Below, piece after piece: positions 9,621 through 19,597 of a stretch of DNA of 64,000 nucleotides. The translations under genes and the position numbers were made by a program. This DNA comes from Cordylochernes scorpioides (taxonomy: Eukaryota; Arthropoda; Arachnida; Pseudoscorpiones; Chernetidae), in assembly GCA_030710605.1 (NCBI GenBank), contig CP092879.1, forward strand, positions 44,087,151 through 44,151,150, written 5' to 3'. The notes beneath the pieces were generated by a model that searched no databases, had not been told where the DNA came from, and saw only the letters and a list, made by a program, of their open reading frames with translations. The first letter of the stretch is position 1; each line of letters begins with the position of its first letter.

Positions 9621-10084
9621 TGTAGATAAACAGAAAGGCAAACAATATCATTAATATATTGGAGTTATGCTAGTTAATAGATAGTTAATATACTTTTAAA
9701 TAGAGGGATTAGTAATTTTATATAAACTAATGTTTTTATTATTATTTTAGTGTGCTTTTATCGATTTACAAGTCCATTACATTCCGCTAGATGATTGGCA
9801 CACAGGGAGGCCAATGTTGCTGGACAAAGTATGGTGACATCGATCAGAAAAATGTGACATTCAAGGTGAAGATGGCAGTAACACAGAGGTCGTGTGACGA
9901 CACCCTTTGATAAACAACTTTATTTTTACTGAAACGTGTTTAACACTACTAGGTTGTGTTATCCTAAATTGATCTTCTTTTCAGCATGTTCGAAAACACG
10001 CGAAGAGTAAAAGAGAAGAATAACTTATTTCAAAAATGGTCACACGTTGAAACGGCCCACTACCTTATGTTCAACTTCATGGTA
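9621..10084. other. No recognised feature
   Basis: No convincing gene. 9780-9910 is somewhat GC-richer (cacagggaggccaatgttgc) but carries stops in all frames that I checked. Confidence 0.35.
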
Positions 10085-10460
10085 GTTGTACCAGGACGAA
10101 AGAAAAATGTCAACATGGAAGCTGATGGAATACATGGTCTATCGCCTCTGCTATTTATTCATTTATGTTCGCTAGAAATCAATACTCAAATAATCTGAAG
10201 TCCAATGAAATATTTTACCTACACACGTTTGAATTCAAAGCACATTGATAATATAGAAACCTATTACAATAGAATGAATTGAATCATAACAATAGAATCA
10301 ATATCCCATGAGAGAGAGAGAGAAAGAGAGAGATTGAAACTGATTTATTACAATGTCCATATAAGATTATATAAGGTTAAATACAGAATAAATATGAATA
10401 AAGTTATATAATGATAAATTTATGATATATATATTAAATAGATATAAAATATTAAATAAC
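10085..10460. repeat. R6 copy, GA microsatellite and R7 copy
   Basis: 10085-10230 repeats 7830-7985. A short GA tract lies at 10311-10332. 10333-10460 repeats R7. The order R7-R6 at 7615 is R6-R7 here, so they are separate units. Confidence 0.65.
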
Positions 10461-10469
10461 TGATAAATA

Positions 10470-11762
10470 CAGGGTCCATTATAAAAGAAATGAGCATTTA
10501 CTGGCAAAATACATTTATTGATCGTAATTTGTGCAAATGTTCAATATTCTTCAAAATACATTCCTCCTGCATCAATACACTTGCGGAGACCCGTTTGCCA
10601 CGCCTGAAAGGCACCCTGAAACTCCTCGACAGGAATGCTTCCCAGGAACGTTGTAACATGGTGTTGGATGTTTTCCACGGTTTCCCAATGTTTTCCTTTC
10701 ATCTCTCTCTTGAGTCGCGGAAACAAAAAGAAGTCACATGGAGCTAAGTCGGGACTGTAAGGGGGGTGAGGGATCACCGAGGTGTTGCTCCGGGCCAGGA
10801 AGTTGGTAATGATGAAGGCTGTGTGGCTGGTGGCATTGTCATGGTGGAGCTTGACCGTGTCTTTAATGTCAGTCCTCACGCGTGCGATCCGGCGTTTCAA
10901 TCTCCTGAGCACATCCAGGTAAAAGGCTGAGTTTACAGTTTGTCCCTGCGGTACAAACTCACAATGGACTATTCTTCGGATGTCAAAGGAGACAATGATC
11001 ATCGTTTTGATGCGCGACTTGCTCATTCGCGCTTTCTTGTGTGCCATGCACAGCTATGCCTTCTCGACTCTGGGTCGTATTCAAACATCCAGGATTCGTC
11101 TCCGGTTACTACAGAGTTCAGAAAGTCCGGTTCATTTTGAATCATATCCAACATCTTGACAGCGCAAAACTCTAAGTTCTTTCTGGTCTTGCGTCAACAC
11201 TTTCGGCACAAGCTTCGCACAGACCTTACGCATTTGCAGATCCTCGGTCACTATCCCATGTACCACAATGTGGACATGTGTAATGTGTCAGCAATTTGCT
11301 GGATGCTTAATCGACGGTCGGTACGCAAAACTTCGAGCACACGATCCACGTTCTTGTCAGTTCTGGCCGTTGTTGGGCGTCCTGAACGGGGTTCGTCGGC
11401 GACCTCCTCCCGGCCCTCCTTGAACGCCTTGTGCCACTTCCCAGACTGTGATCTTGAAATGCAATCGTCCTTGAAGGCTTTTTGCAGCATCTGGAATGTT
11501 TCGGTTGCATTTTTTCCAAGCCTCACGCAAAACTTTATGGCGTATCGTTGTTCAAGCGAACGCTCCATCGCGCTATGTTACAAAAGTTGAAAACACACTT
11601 CAAGCGGAGGCATGTATCTCCCCTCACACTGCTCGAACTCAACTGACGACCGGATGGATTGAAGGGCATATCCCTCCACCACATTTCCCACGGTTTTACC
11701 GTGCTGCCATCCATCGTCGCGTCACAATAACATTATGCTCATTACTTTCATAATGGACCCTG
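10470..11762 (-). mobile_element. Mariner DNA transposon, complete ends, frameshifted
   Basis: 1293 bp between TA dinucleotides. Terminal inverted repeats start cagggtccattat at both ends and match over about 28 bp with two mismatches. Length and TA target fit the mariner family. It carries one transposase gene on the minus strand with at least two frameshifts. Confidence 0.93.
10541..11568 (-). pseudogene. Mariner transposase, DD34D type, frameshifted
   Basis: N-terminal helix-turn-helix part (11251-11568): MERSLEQRYAIKFC, then GRPTTARTDKNVDRV, then SIQQIADTLHMS. The frame is lost near 11265 and continues in another frame (VTEDLQMRKVCAKLVP). The first catalytic Asp is in VTGDESWMFEYD near 11110. 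A second frameshift lies near 11050. The 10541-11047 piece holds HDNATSH and SPDLAPCDFFLF; the two Asp are separated by 34 residues. All three catalytic Asp codons are present, so the damage is limited to frameshifts. The enzyme would cut and paste the element at TA sites. Confidence 0.9.
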
Positions 11763-11791
11763 TATATATATATGTTATATTAAAATATTAT

Positions 11792-11842
<51 letters not shown>
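11763..11842. repeat. AT microsatellite
   Basis: Long alternating TA run next to the mariner TA target. Confidence 0.85.
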
Positions 11843-11845
11843 TAC

Positions 11846-12300
11846 ATTTCATAGATACAAATACTCTGCTAATTCGACCGCCAGAGGTCTCTCTTTCCCA
11901 ATAAAACCTCATTATTGTTGTTTCCCGATGGCTGGCTCAAATATTTTGTACATCATGTAATAATGTATATGGCCAATTATGGAATAATTAAAAATCAACG
12001 AGAATTGTTGATATTTATTCCGATAGATGGCGCAAGCCATCAGCAACTTTCAGTTGCACGATAAGGAGATGCCTTTTTCTTAAATTATGTAATAAGTTTT
12101 TCATTTTTTAGATTCTTACGCCTTAATCCGGGCAGTACATTAATCAAATTATGTTTTTTTTTAAATATATATATTCCATAAGTTCAATTAAAGCAATATC
12201 TGATCAAAACTATTTTTATTATTATTCTTTCAAGATTTTTAACCACGATTGCATTAACATAGTATAATCTTCAAGATGATAAAAAATCAACAGAAATATT
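11846..12300. repeat. Repeat R10 interrupted by small MITE R11
   Basis: Matches 20886-21225 (caaatactctg, aatcgaccg, ttgttgtttc, cgatggctggctcaaa, then aagattttaaccacga). The copy is split by about 124 bp (11963-12086) that is absent from the other copy. The insert is flanked by atgtaata on both sides (11955-11962, 12087-12094), an 8-bp duplication as made by hAT-type transposons. The insert resembles 25713-25832. Confidence 0.7.
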
Positions 12301-12327
12301 TTTTTTTATTTATAATATATATATATA

Positions 12328-12486
12328 CAAGGTCTTCATTGGTGACGCCCACCGCAAGAAAGACTCCGCCACCGATGGACTGCGAGAGTTCTTTCCCACA
12401 GAGTGGGCAGGTCGATGAAGTAGCTGGCGTTACTCACGTCAAGACCAAGATGGTACTTGTAGATGGTAGCCTTCGCCACACTGGTC
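12328..12486 (+). repeat. Repeat R5
   Basis: Second copy of R5, starting acaaggtcttcattg and ending gtagccttcgccaca. It is closely similar to 47918-48080. A GA-rich tract follows at 12500-12525. Confidence 0.7.
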
Positions 12487-13030
12487 AACAGTCAAACAAG
12501 TCAAAGAAAGAGAGAGAGAGATATTTGAGATTTTAAATAATTCATTAACTACATACACAAGTCAATGGTAGTATAGATAAAATAAAATATATAAAAAAAG
12601 ATAATACAAAATATATAGTAAAAAGATAAAATAAAAGAGTAAACTATATACAGTTATTAAAAATAAAGAAGGCTAATCCTGACCAGCAGCACATGTGATT
12701 TTTAGATGGCAGAGCGCCATCTAGTGGAACAGAAATCAACTGCCTGTTTTATTTTTAATATCAACACCTGAACTTTTTTTTTTCTACTGTTTTTTCATAT
12801 ACAGTTATGTGAAGTCCAGGTGACTCCCCCAAAGACAAAGAGTCATTTTATACAGACCTTATACCGCAAGTACAAAATTAAAGAAATGAAGGGCATGGCT
12901 CATCAGTGATAAACCTTCTCAGAGGTGTGGCTAGCTTTATGGACTTTAAAATGGAGGTTTTACCACTAATAAGTCTCCCCATTTCAAAATTTATCTATTG
13001 AAGCATAAGGTCTGTAGAATTATATATATA
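12487..13030. repeat. R2 and R1 fragments
   Basis: 12665-12785 is the end of R2 (gagcacatgtg-like word, agatggcagagcgccatct, then aatatcaacacctga). 12890-13020 holds a degenerate R1 core (ggctcatcagtgataaacc). The rest is AT-rich with nothing recognised. Confidence 0.5.
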
Positions 13031-13037
13031 TATATCA

Positions 13038-13345
13038 AAAATAAAAAAGGCATTCCCTGACCAGGAGCACATGTGCTTTTTAGAAGGCAGAGCGCCATCT
13101 GGTGGAACAGAAATCAACTAAACATTGATTTAGCCTATTCCCTGATATTTGGCCAACCCAATTTTTTGATAAATCAAGAAAAGCCATCCACGAAGGCGTT
13201 TGTTCGCTGTTGGCGCTCGTCAACGTGGAGTAGGCTGTATCACTGCGACCAAAAAGATATTTGGTCCCAGAGGCTTCTTGAGAAACCAAGAAATGGGTAT
13301 TTAAGGCCAAACTTGCGTAAATACGCTTGAAAACAATAGAAAAAA
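13038..13345 (-). repeat. R2 repeat with decayed ribozyme motif
   Basis: R2 runs agcacatgtgct, agaaggcagagcgccatctg, gcctattccctgatatttgg, aagccatcca, then gggtatttaaggcc. The ribozyme position (13187-13229, minus) reads TTGACGA and GAACAAA, so two core blocks are mutated. Confidence 0.75.
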
Positions 13346-13659
13346 ATATATATTAAAATGAAAAATATGGGTAAATATTTCTAACTCTCTAGCTCAATAT
13401 ATTGGACGCTAAGTTAATAATGATATTTGAAATGTGTTGTCTTATTCTATGAATACTTCATCTACTAACAAATTAGAACTGATTTTCTATCAGACTATCT
13501 TCAATTTATATGTTAATTATCAATAAAAAAATACACCATGGCATAGTACTGTTGAATTTGGATATTTCAAAGCCCAAGGGACCAAAGGAAATTCGAATTA
13601 TCAAAAAATTCAAATTAAAAAGGTTTTGAATAAAAGGCTTAAAGGTCTAGGGAACAGAA
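13346..13659. other. No recognised feature
   Basis: AT-rich; nothing seen beyond short A/T runs. Confidence 0.35.
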
Positions 13660-13675
13660 TGAATATTCGAATTAA

Positions 13676-14093
13676 CAACAACAAAAACCTTTATTAAGAC
13701 ACTATTGTCTTACAAGGAAATTCTCCTAAAAGGTTATATATGCACATGAAAGAGAAGAAAAAGCAATTTAGAGGGGAGGGGGAGCAATCAGCCGTTGTCT
13801 GTGGAGTTGAGGACTTCTCTCATTTTATCAATCGCCTTTAAAAATTTGAAATATTTATAAACAAATGTTTTATCCAGCAGGAGAGGAGTGAAGATTTTAT
13901 ATACATGTTGTTCATTTTAGTGAGTTGGCCCCGAAATTTCGCGAATTTCCAGTCTCTTTTCATGTAGGAATGGGCAATGGAATAGATAGTAGACCAAATT
14001 TTCTTGGATGCCAACATTGCAGAGGTAGCAATTTAAAGGGTCTCTGTTTCAAAATCTCGTGATATCATCTCGGAAAAGTAGCCATAGAATCCT
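13676..14093 (-). mobile_element. 5'-truncated LINE insertion with 16-bp TSD
   Basis: Flanked by the direct repeat tgaatattcgaattaa (13660-13675 and 14094-14109). In minus orientation it ends with aataaaggttt and (TTG)n, preceded by the hairpin AAGAC/GTCTT. No long frame survives. The perfect 16-bp duplication shows a clean target-primed insertion. Confidence 0.88.
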
Positions 14094-14109
14094 TGAATAT
14101 TCGAATTAA

Positions 14110-14575
14110 AGACGTCTATGAATTAAAAACGTTTGAATTATCAAGTCCTACTGTATTACAAAATGGTGAGAGTGTAAATAACTATTTTCAAAATGGTCGT
14201 CTTGACGTCAGTTCAAAGAACACTACAATAAAATTCTGATTTTAATGAATAAATCCAAGTTATAATAGTCCTTTTCTGCTAGTGAACATTATTTATATTC
14301 GTTTAGAATTAAGATAAAGGATTTTCCCTTTGTCGTGAAGAGAGAGAATAAAAAAGACAAATGGACCTTGGCAACTTCAAGGACTATGTCATGGGTTTGC
14401 TATGTTACGTCTAATATAATCCGGCCTTGAATCTGTCAGCAATAAGATTTGTTAGCTTTTGGATAAATGTTCTTGGAAAGTTGAGAATAATGTTGGAAAA
14501 TTGGAAAGATGACTAAAAGAATCATACAATGTTTGTTAAACTTGTTCAACAAGACTCTATATTGCCGATGGCTTG
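14110..14575. other. No recognised feature
   Basis: AT-rich DNA without a supported gene or repeat. Confidence 0.35.
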
Positions 14576-14725
14576 CTTACGCACGCGCGCACATACACAC
14601 ACGCGCACGTACACACAAACGCAAGCACGCACACAGACACACATAGACACACACACGCTCTAACACATACACACACGCGCGCACAAACACACGCACACAA
14701 TGCACAAACTCACACATACACAAAT
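14576..14725. repeat. CA-rich microsatellite
   Basis: Imperfect CA/CG alternating tract (acacacacgcgcacgtacac and similar). Confidence 0.9.
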
Positions 14726-14749
14726 GTTGATACTATCTAACATTAAGAA

Positions 14750-14945
14750 ACACTTCGGTCAGTAAATATTTTTATTCTATCGACATTTCGACAAAACCTT
14801 TTTGTCGTTGTCAGGAAAAAAACAACAACAATTAAAGCAATTAGCATCATAAATACCAAATATATATTTATTATACCTTGCCAAATGTTCTAATTTTTAT
14901 TTTTTTCATGACGATAACAAAATATTTATGTTGAAACTTGATGTG
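14750..14945. repeat. R3 fragment
   Basis: Contains cacttcggtcag, cgacatttcgac and cgttgtcagg in order. On the minus strand the core reads CTGACAA rather than CTGANGA, so the ribozyme motif is damaged. Confidence 0.65.
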
Positions 14946-14994
14946 TTCCGTGATATTTATCCTACCCAATTTCTTGATAAAATCAAGAAGAGCC

Positions 14995-15038
14995 AATCAT
15001 GAACGAGTTTCGGGCTGTTGGCCCTCGTCAGCGTGGTT
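14995..15038 (-). ncRNA. Hammerhead-like motif in R2, weak stem I
   Basis: Minus strand: CACG, CTGACGA, stem II GGGC/GCCC with loop CAACA, GAAA, CTCGTT, then CATGATT. Both core boxes and stem II are intact, and stem III is AC/GT with loop TC. Stem I has mismatches. Stem II differs from the copies at 19412 and 50945 by a compensated change (GCGC/GCGC to GGGC/GCCC). Confidence 0.5.
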
Positions 15039-15333
15039 CAGTCTGTATCCTAAAGGAATGGAAATAGCTTTATTTACGGGGCTTCTAACCAAAATAAAAT
15101 TATTCTTTTAGCCCTAAAATGTATCCTAAAAAAATATTGGCCCAAGAAGCTTCCTGAGAAATCAATAAACAGGTATTTACAGCCAAATTTAAGTAAATAT
15201 GCTGTTCATGTGAAAAATTAAAAAAAAAGTATAAAAAAGATCAGGTGTTGATATCAAAAACACCACCACCAACAACAAAAAAGCATAAGCTGACTGCTTA
15301 TTTGATCATTTTATATGGCAGAGGGCCATCTAG

Positions 15334-15595
15334 TTGTTGTTGTCGTGTCCAATGAAGAGCCTCAGATGTCCCCATGCATCTTTATCACAGCAGCAGCAAT
15401 GTCCACTATCTTGGGCGTGTAAAGCTGCTGCTCTGGGTCTATTTCAATTATCTGCAAGGCTGAGGCCATTGCTGGACATGAGAATATGTGGGTAGGTGTT
15501 AATTCCACACCAGGACAAATGTTGCATGTCCTGTAGGTTCTTGTGCCATCTGAATGCATCGTCATTCCTTTATAGTGTTCTGTTCTAAGTCTTAG
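15334..15595 (-). mobile_element. LINE 3' fragment inside R2
   Basis: Flanked by atggcagagNgccatctag (15315-15333, 15596-15614; 19 bp, one mismatch). On the minus strand it encodes LRTEHYKGMTMHSD, then CNICPGVELTPTHIFSC, then QQLYTPKIVDIAAAV, then HGDI and stop, followed by gacacgacaacaacaa. This is the C-terminus of a LINE ORF with a CCHC finger. Same family as 22787, 39321 and 42697. Confidence 0.88.
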
Positions 15596-16059
15596 ATGGC
15601 AGAGCGCCATCTAGTGGAACAAATATAAGCCAAACTTTGACTTGTTCTGTGATATTTAATCAAACCAATTTCTTGATTAATCGAGAAAAGTCAACAACGA
15701 ACGCATTTCGGGCTGGTTGGCTCTTATTATCGTGATGTAGGCTGTGATGTGTAGTAATAATATTGTTTTTGAACACCAAAAATTCCCATCTATTTGAATT
15801 CTATCTTTAATACGTCATCGTCTAATCGATCAAAATTTTGAAACTCTTGCACACATTTGATGCTTGAAGCAACTACAAGACGTTTCTAAAAATTCGTGGA
15901 ATGGTCAAAAATAGAATATATAGTGATGTCAATATGAATAATAATAAATTAATATAATTTTCAAATTACTTCCGTGTCGTTTCTATACAGAGTTTCCATA
16001 GTTTCTACAATGATTCAAAAACTATTGAAAATCCTCCAATTTATTATTCACCTAAGACA

Positions 16060-16205
16060 CGGGGCTATAGCACATTTGTAAATGCAAAGTCGAACTGCTT
16101 TCATATGCGTAGACATGTGGAACACTTACAGTAAAAGTAGTCGCCTATTTCTACCCACCATACCAAGGCTCGTACTACATGTACTAGGGATAAGCAAAAA
16201 AAAAA
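16060..16205 (+). repeat. SINE 3' part
   Basis: Matches the 3' body of the SINE at 20140-20439: cgaactgctt, cttacagtaaaagtagtcgc, ctacccacca, tactagggataagc, then A10. The tRNA head is missing. Confidence 0.8.
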
Positions 16206-16289
16206 TCACTTTACACAGAGAGAAGAGTTCTTCCATTTTTGAATGGTTGCACAAGCTTCCGGTCAATATGCCCTTTTACGTGTACAATA

Positions 16290-16657
16290 TATCGAATTTA
16301 ATACTGTATTGGATCATTATGCTTATGTATTCTACACTGAAGGTGGAATCTTAGAAATGGTATTCAAGAAAACTACGGAAATAAACTTTTAGGACTGTAG
16401 AATTACATTTAAATATTNNNNNNNNNNNNNNNNNNNNNNNNNNNNNNNNNNNNNNNNNNNNNNNNNNNNNNNNNNNNNNNNNNNNNNNNNNNNNNNNNNN
16501 NNNNNNNNNNNNNNNNNTGCATCGAGCAATACTCTTCTGCAAACAATGATACAACTTAGGCATAAATTAATATGAAGCAATAACGCACCATCTATATATA
16601 TAAAAAATGAAACATTAAGACGCGAATTTTTCTTTTCAAAAATAAATCAAAATTCTA
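16290..16657 (+). repeat. R1, left part, containing the assembly gap
   Basis: Runs from tactgtattggatcatt through gaatcttagaaatgg, ggactgtagaattac, gaagcaataacgcaccatc and on to aaaattcta, where the Mos1-like mariner is inserted. R1 resumes at 17949. Confidence 0.7.
16418..16517. other. Assembly gap of 100 N
   Basis: Exactly 100 undetermined bases, a common placeholder length. The R1 copy at 36108-36420 reads through the same point (taaatatttgcgtcgat), so the flanks aaatatt and tgcatcgag would join directly. The real gap may be near zero. Confidence 0.95.
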
Positions 16658-17946
16658 TTGGGAGTACAAATAAGTTTTGAGGGATTTGCAAAAGAAGCCA
16701 CAACAAATATTATATAAATAGCATCGGACCTTGTAAGGTTTCATGTTAAGGCTTCATCATTTCCCCAAAAAAATCAGAAGAAGTCTTTTCACTCAAGTGT
16801 AAGGAACTTTTTTTTTTTTTGGTGCTCTAACCATGTCAACCTTTTTGCCAACAAAACACAATTTGCGGGAAGCGCTGCTTTTTTGTTTTAATTTGAAGAA
16901 AAGTGCAACTGATGGACATCGATTGCTGTGTGAGGCATATGGAAAACATGCTCTATCAATAAAATCATGTGAGTACTGGTTTCGGCGTTTCAAAAGTGGC
17001 GATTTTGACACGAGAGACAAAGAACGCGGAGGGAGGCCAATAAAGTTCGAAGACGCTGAGTTGGAGGCTTTATTGGACGAAGATTCAAGCCAAACTCAAG
17101 AGGAGCTCGATGAAACCTTGGGAGTGACTCAACAAGTGATTTCGAACCGTCTCAAGGTCATGGGTATGGTGCAAAAACAAGGAAATTGGGTTCCATATGA
17201 ACTCAAGCCAGGAAACATCGAGCGCCGTATTTGCACGTGCGAACTACTGCTCAAAAGACAAAATCGGAAGGGTTTTTTGCATCGAATCGTGACGGGGGAC
17301 GAAAAGTGGATTCACTACGACAACCCAAAGCGCAGAAAATCGTGGGTTAAGTCCGGTCATGCATCAACTTCAACGGCCAAACCGAATATTCATGGCAAGA
17401 AGCTAATGCTGTGCATCTGGTGGGATCAGCTCGGAGTGATCTACTATGAGCTACTTCAGCCTAACGAAACCATCACTGGAGAACGTTACCAACAACAATT
17501 GATGCGATTAAGCCGAGCATTGAAAATTAAGCGCCCACTATATGCCAAAAGACACGACAAGGTGATCTATCAGCACGACAACGCTCGGCCACATGTTGCA
17601 AAAGTTGTCAAGGAGACTTTGGAGGCGCTTCAATGGGATGTCCTACCCCACCCGCTGTATTCACCAGACATTGCTCCTTCAGACTACCACATGTTCTGTT
17701 CGATGACACATGGCCTAGCCGAGCAGCACTTCACTTCTTTCGAAGAGTCGAAAAATTGGGTAAATGTTTGGATCGCCTCAAAAGGCGAGGAATTTTTTCG
17801 ACACGGAATCCGTATGCTGCCTGAAAGATGGGAAAAAGTCGTAGCTAAAGATGGACAATACTTTGAAAGAAATATATTGTACTGATTTCTCTGAATAAAG
17901 CTTCGAATTTATAAAAAAATCCTTCAAAACTTATTTGTACTCCTAA
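16658..17946 (+). mobile_element. Mos1-like mariner transposon, apparently intact
   Basis: 1289 bp between TA dinucleotides (16656-16657, 17947-17948). Terminal inverted repeats read ttgggagtacaaataagttt and ttaggagtacaaataagttt and match over about 30 bp with two mismatches. It sits inside an R1 repeat whose two halves continue on either side. Transposase occupies 16833-17885. Confidence 0.96.
16833..17885 (+). CDS. Mariner transposase, mauritiana (Mos1) subfamily, 350 aa
   Basis: Nuclear cut-and-paste transposase that binds the element's inverted repeats and inserts at TA. The frame is uninterrupted. Residues 1-110 hold the two DNA-binding helix-turn-helix domains (FCFNLKKSATDGHRLL, SCEYWFRRFKSGDFD, then the linker GRPIKFEDAELEALL and TQQVISNRLKVMG). 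The linker WVPYEL leads to the catalytic domain. Catalytic Asp are D156 (VTGDEKWI), D249 (YQHDNARPH) and D284 (IAPSDYH), the same positions I know for Mos1, with 34 residues between the last two. Also typical are WWDQLGVIYYELL and the C-terminal LPERWEKVVAKDGQYFE. Length equals the family norm. No promoter was identified. Whether it is active cannot be read from sequence. Confidence 0.95.
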   Translation: MSTFLPTKHNLREALLFCFNLKKSATDGHRLLCEAYGKHALSIKSCEYWFRRFKSGDFDTRDKERGGRPIKFEDAELEALLDEDSSQTQEELDETLGVTQQVISNRLKVMGMVQKQGNWVPYELKPGNIERRICTCELLLKRQNRKGFLHRIVTGDEKWIHYDNPKRRKSWVKSGHASTSTAKPNIHGKKLMLCIWWDQLGVIYYELLQPNETITGERYQQQLMRLSRALKIKRPLYAKRHDKVIYQHDNARPHVAKVVKETLEALQWDVLPHPLYSPDIAPSDYHMFCSMTHGLAEQHFTSFEESKNWVNVWIASKGEEFFRHGIRMLPERWEKVVAKDGQYFERNILY

Positions 17947-17948
17947 TA

Positions 17949-18185
17949 TTATCCTTATTGCGATGAAAAAATATTGAGAGGGCTTGGCTTATCAGTGGTG
18001 AACCCTTCTAGTGGTTTTGCCAATGTAATCGACCAGACTGCTTCTTAGAGTTCTAATATTGTATTGGACGATTCTGCTTATATTTGCTATACTGAAGGGT
18101 GGAACCTTAGAAATGAAATTCAAGAAAATTATTTGTGTGTTAATGTTTTCATATTATATTTATATATGGGGCGTTATTGATATCT
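17949..18185 (+). repeat. R1, right part
   Basis: Continues R1 after the mariner: tccttattgcgatgaaaa, ggcttatcagtggtgaaccc, ccgcttctta-like word, tattgtattggacgattctg, gggtggaaccttagaaatg. Ends near ggcgttattg. Confidence 0.7.
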
Positions 18186-18549
18186 GAGATATATGCCAAG
18201 ATATTATGAAGAAAATATGTATAATTGAAAATAACACATTTTTATTCTTCATATTTGATTATTTCGTTCGTTGGTTCACCATTTGAATATTTTTGTAACA
18301 GAAAACCAGCGTACACTTCCTAAACCAAGCAGTCTTCTTGTTTCCTGCCTTTAAACAAAGGAGGTTCTGTTTTGTTCAATTAATAAAATACAAAATTGAA
18401 TCGCTTATTTCTTTTTCCTTGAACCTTGTTAAAACTTCCATTGTTTTAACTTAGGAAAACGTAATACAAACTTGTTTTCTTTCAATTTTGTTAATGTTAA
18501 CTCAAATTGTATAGTGACAATGTTTCAAATTTACTTTGTAACTTAGATA
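18186..18549. other. No recognised feature
   Basis: AT-rich, no supported gene. Confidence 0.35.
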
Positions 18550-18551
18550 TA

Positions 18552-18728
18552 CAGTTAAACCTGTCTATAGCGCTCCCTCTAAATAGCGCCTCCCTCACTA
18601 TAGCGCCTGATTTTCAATAAGTAGTACAATGCGATTTACATTAAAAGTGACCTGTCTATAGCACCCCCTCTCTATAGCACCCTATTTTGGTGAGTCCCGA
18701 AAGGGGGCGCTATAGACAGGTTTAACTG
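18552..18728. mobile_element. Pogo-like MITE
   Basis: 177 bp between TA dinucleotides with inverted ends cagttaaacctgtctatagc and its complement. The interior repeats the box ctatagcgcc several times, so it folds almost fully. TA target and CAG ends fit pogo/Tigger-derived MITEs. A second copy lies at 53090-53501. Confidence 0.85.
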
Positions 18729-19002
18729 TACATTGATATATTCCTCTTATAATAATGGTAATAATTTTTAAATAAATATACAAATTGTGAATATTCTTTT
18801 GGTTGGAAGAGCTATTTAAGATTACATTAAAAAACCAATAATAAAGGTAAAAAGAATTTCAATTAACTTTATTAAATATTTGGCAAAATTTTGAAGATCA
18901 ACGCTTCTTCAAGACTCTATCTTTCTCTTATTATTATATCAATTATTTTGAATATTTATATTTATGTGTGTGTGTTTATCATTATATAATCTTATTCACA
19001 AA

Positions 19003-19156
19003 AAAAGGTATGAGAATCCGGAACTCTTTTTAATTAATTGCATAAAGTAGCTTTCGGGCATGCCCTTCCTCAGGTTTTAAATTGCTGAGGAAGAACTTGC
19101 CCGAAAGCTACTTTATAAAAATATTAAAAAGAGTTTCAGCGTCTTATACCTTTTTG
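19003..19156. repeat. Foldback with hammerhead-like arms
   Basis: Inverted arms: aaaggtatgagaatccgga / aaagagt and complement. Inner arms read gtagctttcggg on the left and cccgaaagctac on the right. Each arm shows CTGAGGA, stem II, GAAA, GCTA. On the minus strand stem II is GGGC/GCCC. On the plus strand it is damaged (AGAACTTGCCC). Stem I pairing is weak. Confidence 0.65.
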
Positions 19157-19199
19157 TAATTTATCGAAATCCGCAAACCGTGATCATGAATAATATTAT

Positions 19200-19597
19200 T
19201 CATTCATATATATATGCTCGTGTGCTCGTGGTCAGGAAATGCCTTTTTATTTTAAATATCAACACCTGACCCACTTATCTTTTTTTTCTATTATTTTTTT
19301 TTTTATTTGTAAAGCGTATTTACGCAAATTTGGCCTTAAATACCCATTTCTTGATTTCTCAAGAAGCCTCTGGGACCAAAAATATTTTTGGTCGCAGTGG
19401 TTACAGCCTACTCCACGCTGACGAGCGCCAACAGCGCGAAACGCGTTCGTGGATGGCTTTTCTTGATTTATCAAGAAATTGGGTTGGCCAAATATCACGG
19501 AGCAAGTTAAATAAACGTTTAATTTATTTTTGCTCCACTAGATGGCGCTCTGCAATCTAAAAAGCACATGTGCTCGTGGTCAGGACATGCCTTTTTA

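Larger units (their letters stand above)
14946..15800 (-). repeat. Two R2 copies, one split by a LINE
   Basis: 14946-15260 is R2 with a largely intact ribozyme core. 15300-15780 is a second R2 whose agatggcagagcgccatct box is interrupted by the LINE at 15334-15595. Its ribozyme position near 15700 reads ATAATAA and is dead. Confidence 0.7.

Noticed and set aside
11156-11753. Plus-strand frames opposite the mariner transposase.
   Set aside because: Shadow frames of the minus-strand transposase with no motif of their own.
14576-14725. CA/CG-rich tract as a functional Z-DNA element.
   Set aside because: Simple microsatellite; nothing nearby for it to regulate.
16351-16580. Open frames across the N gap.
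   Set aside because: They are open only because N codons cannot be stops.
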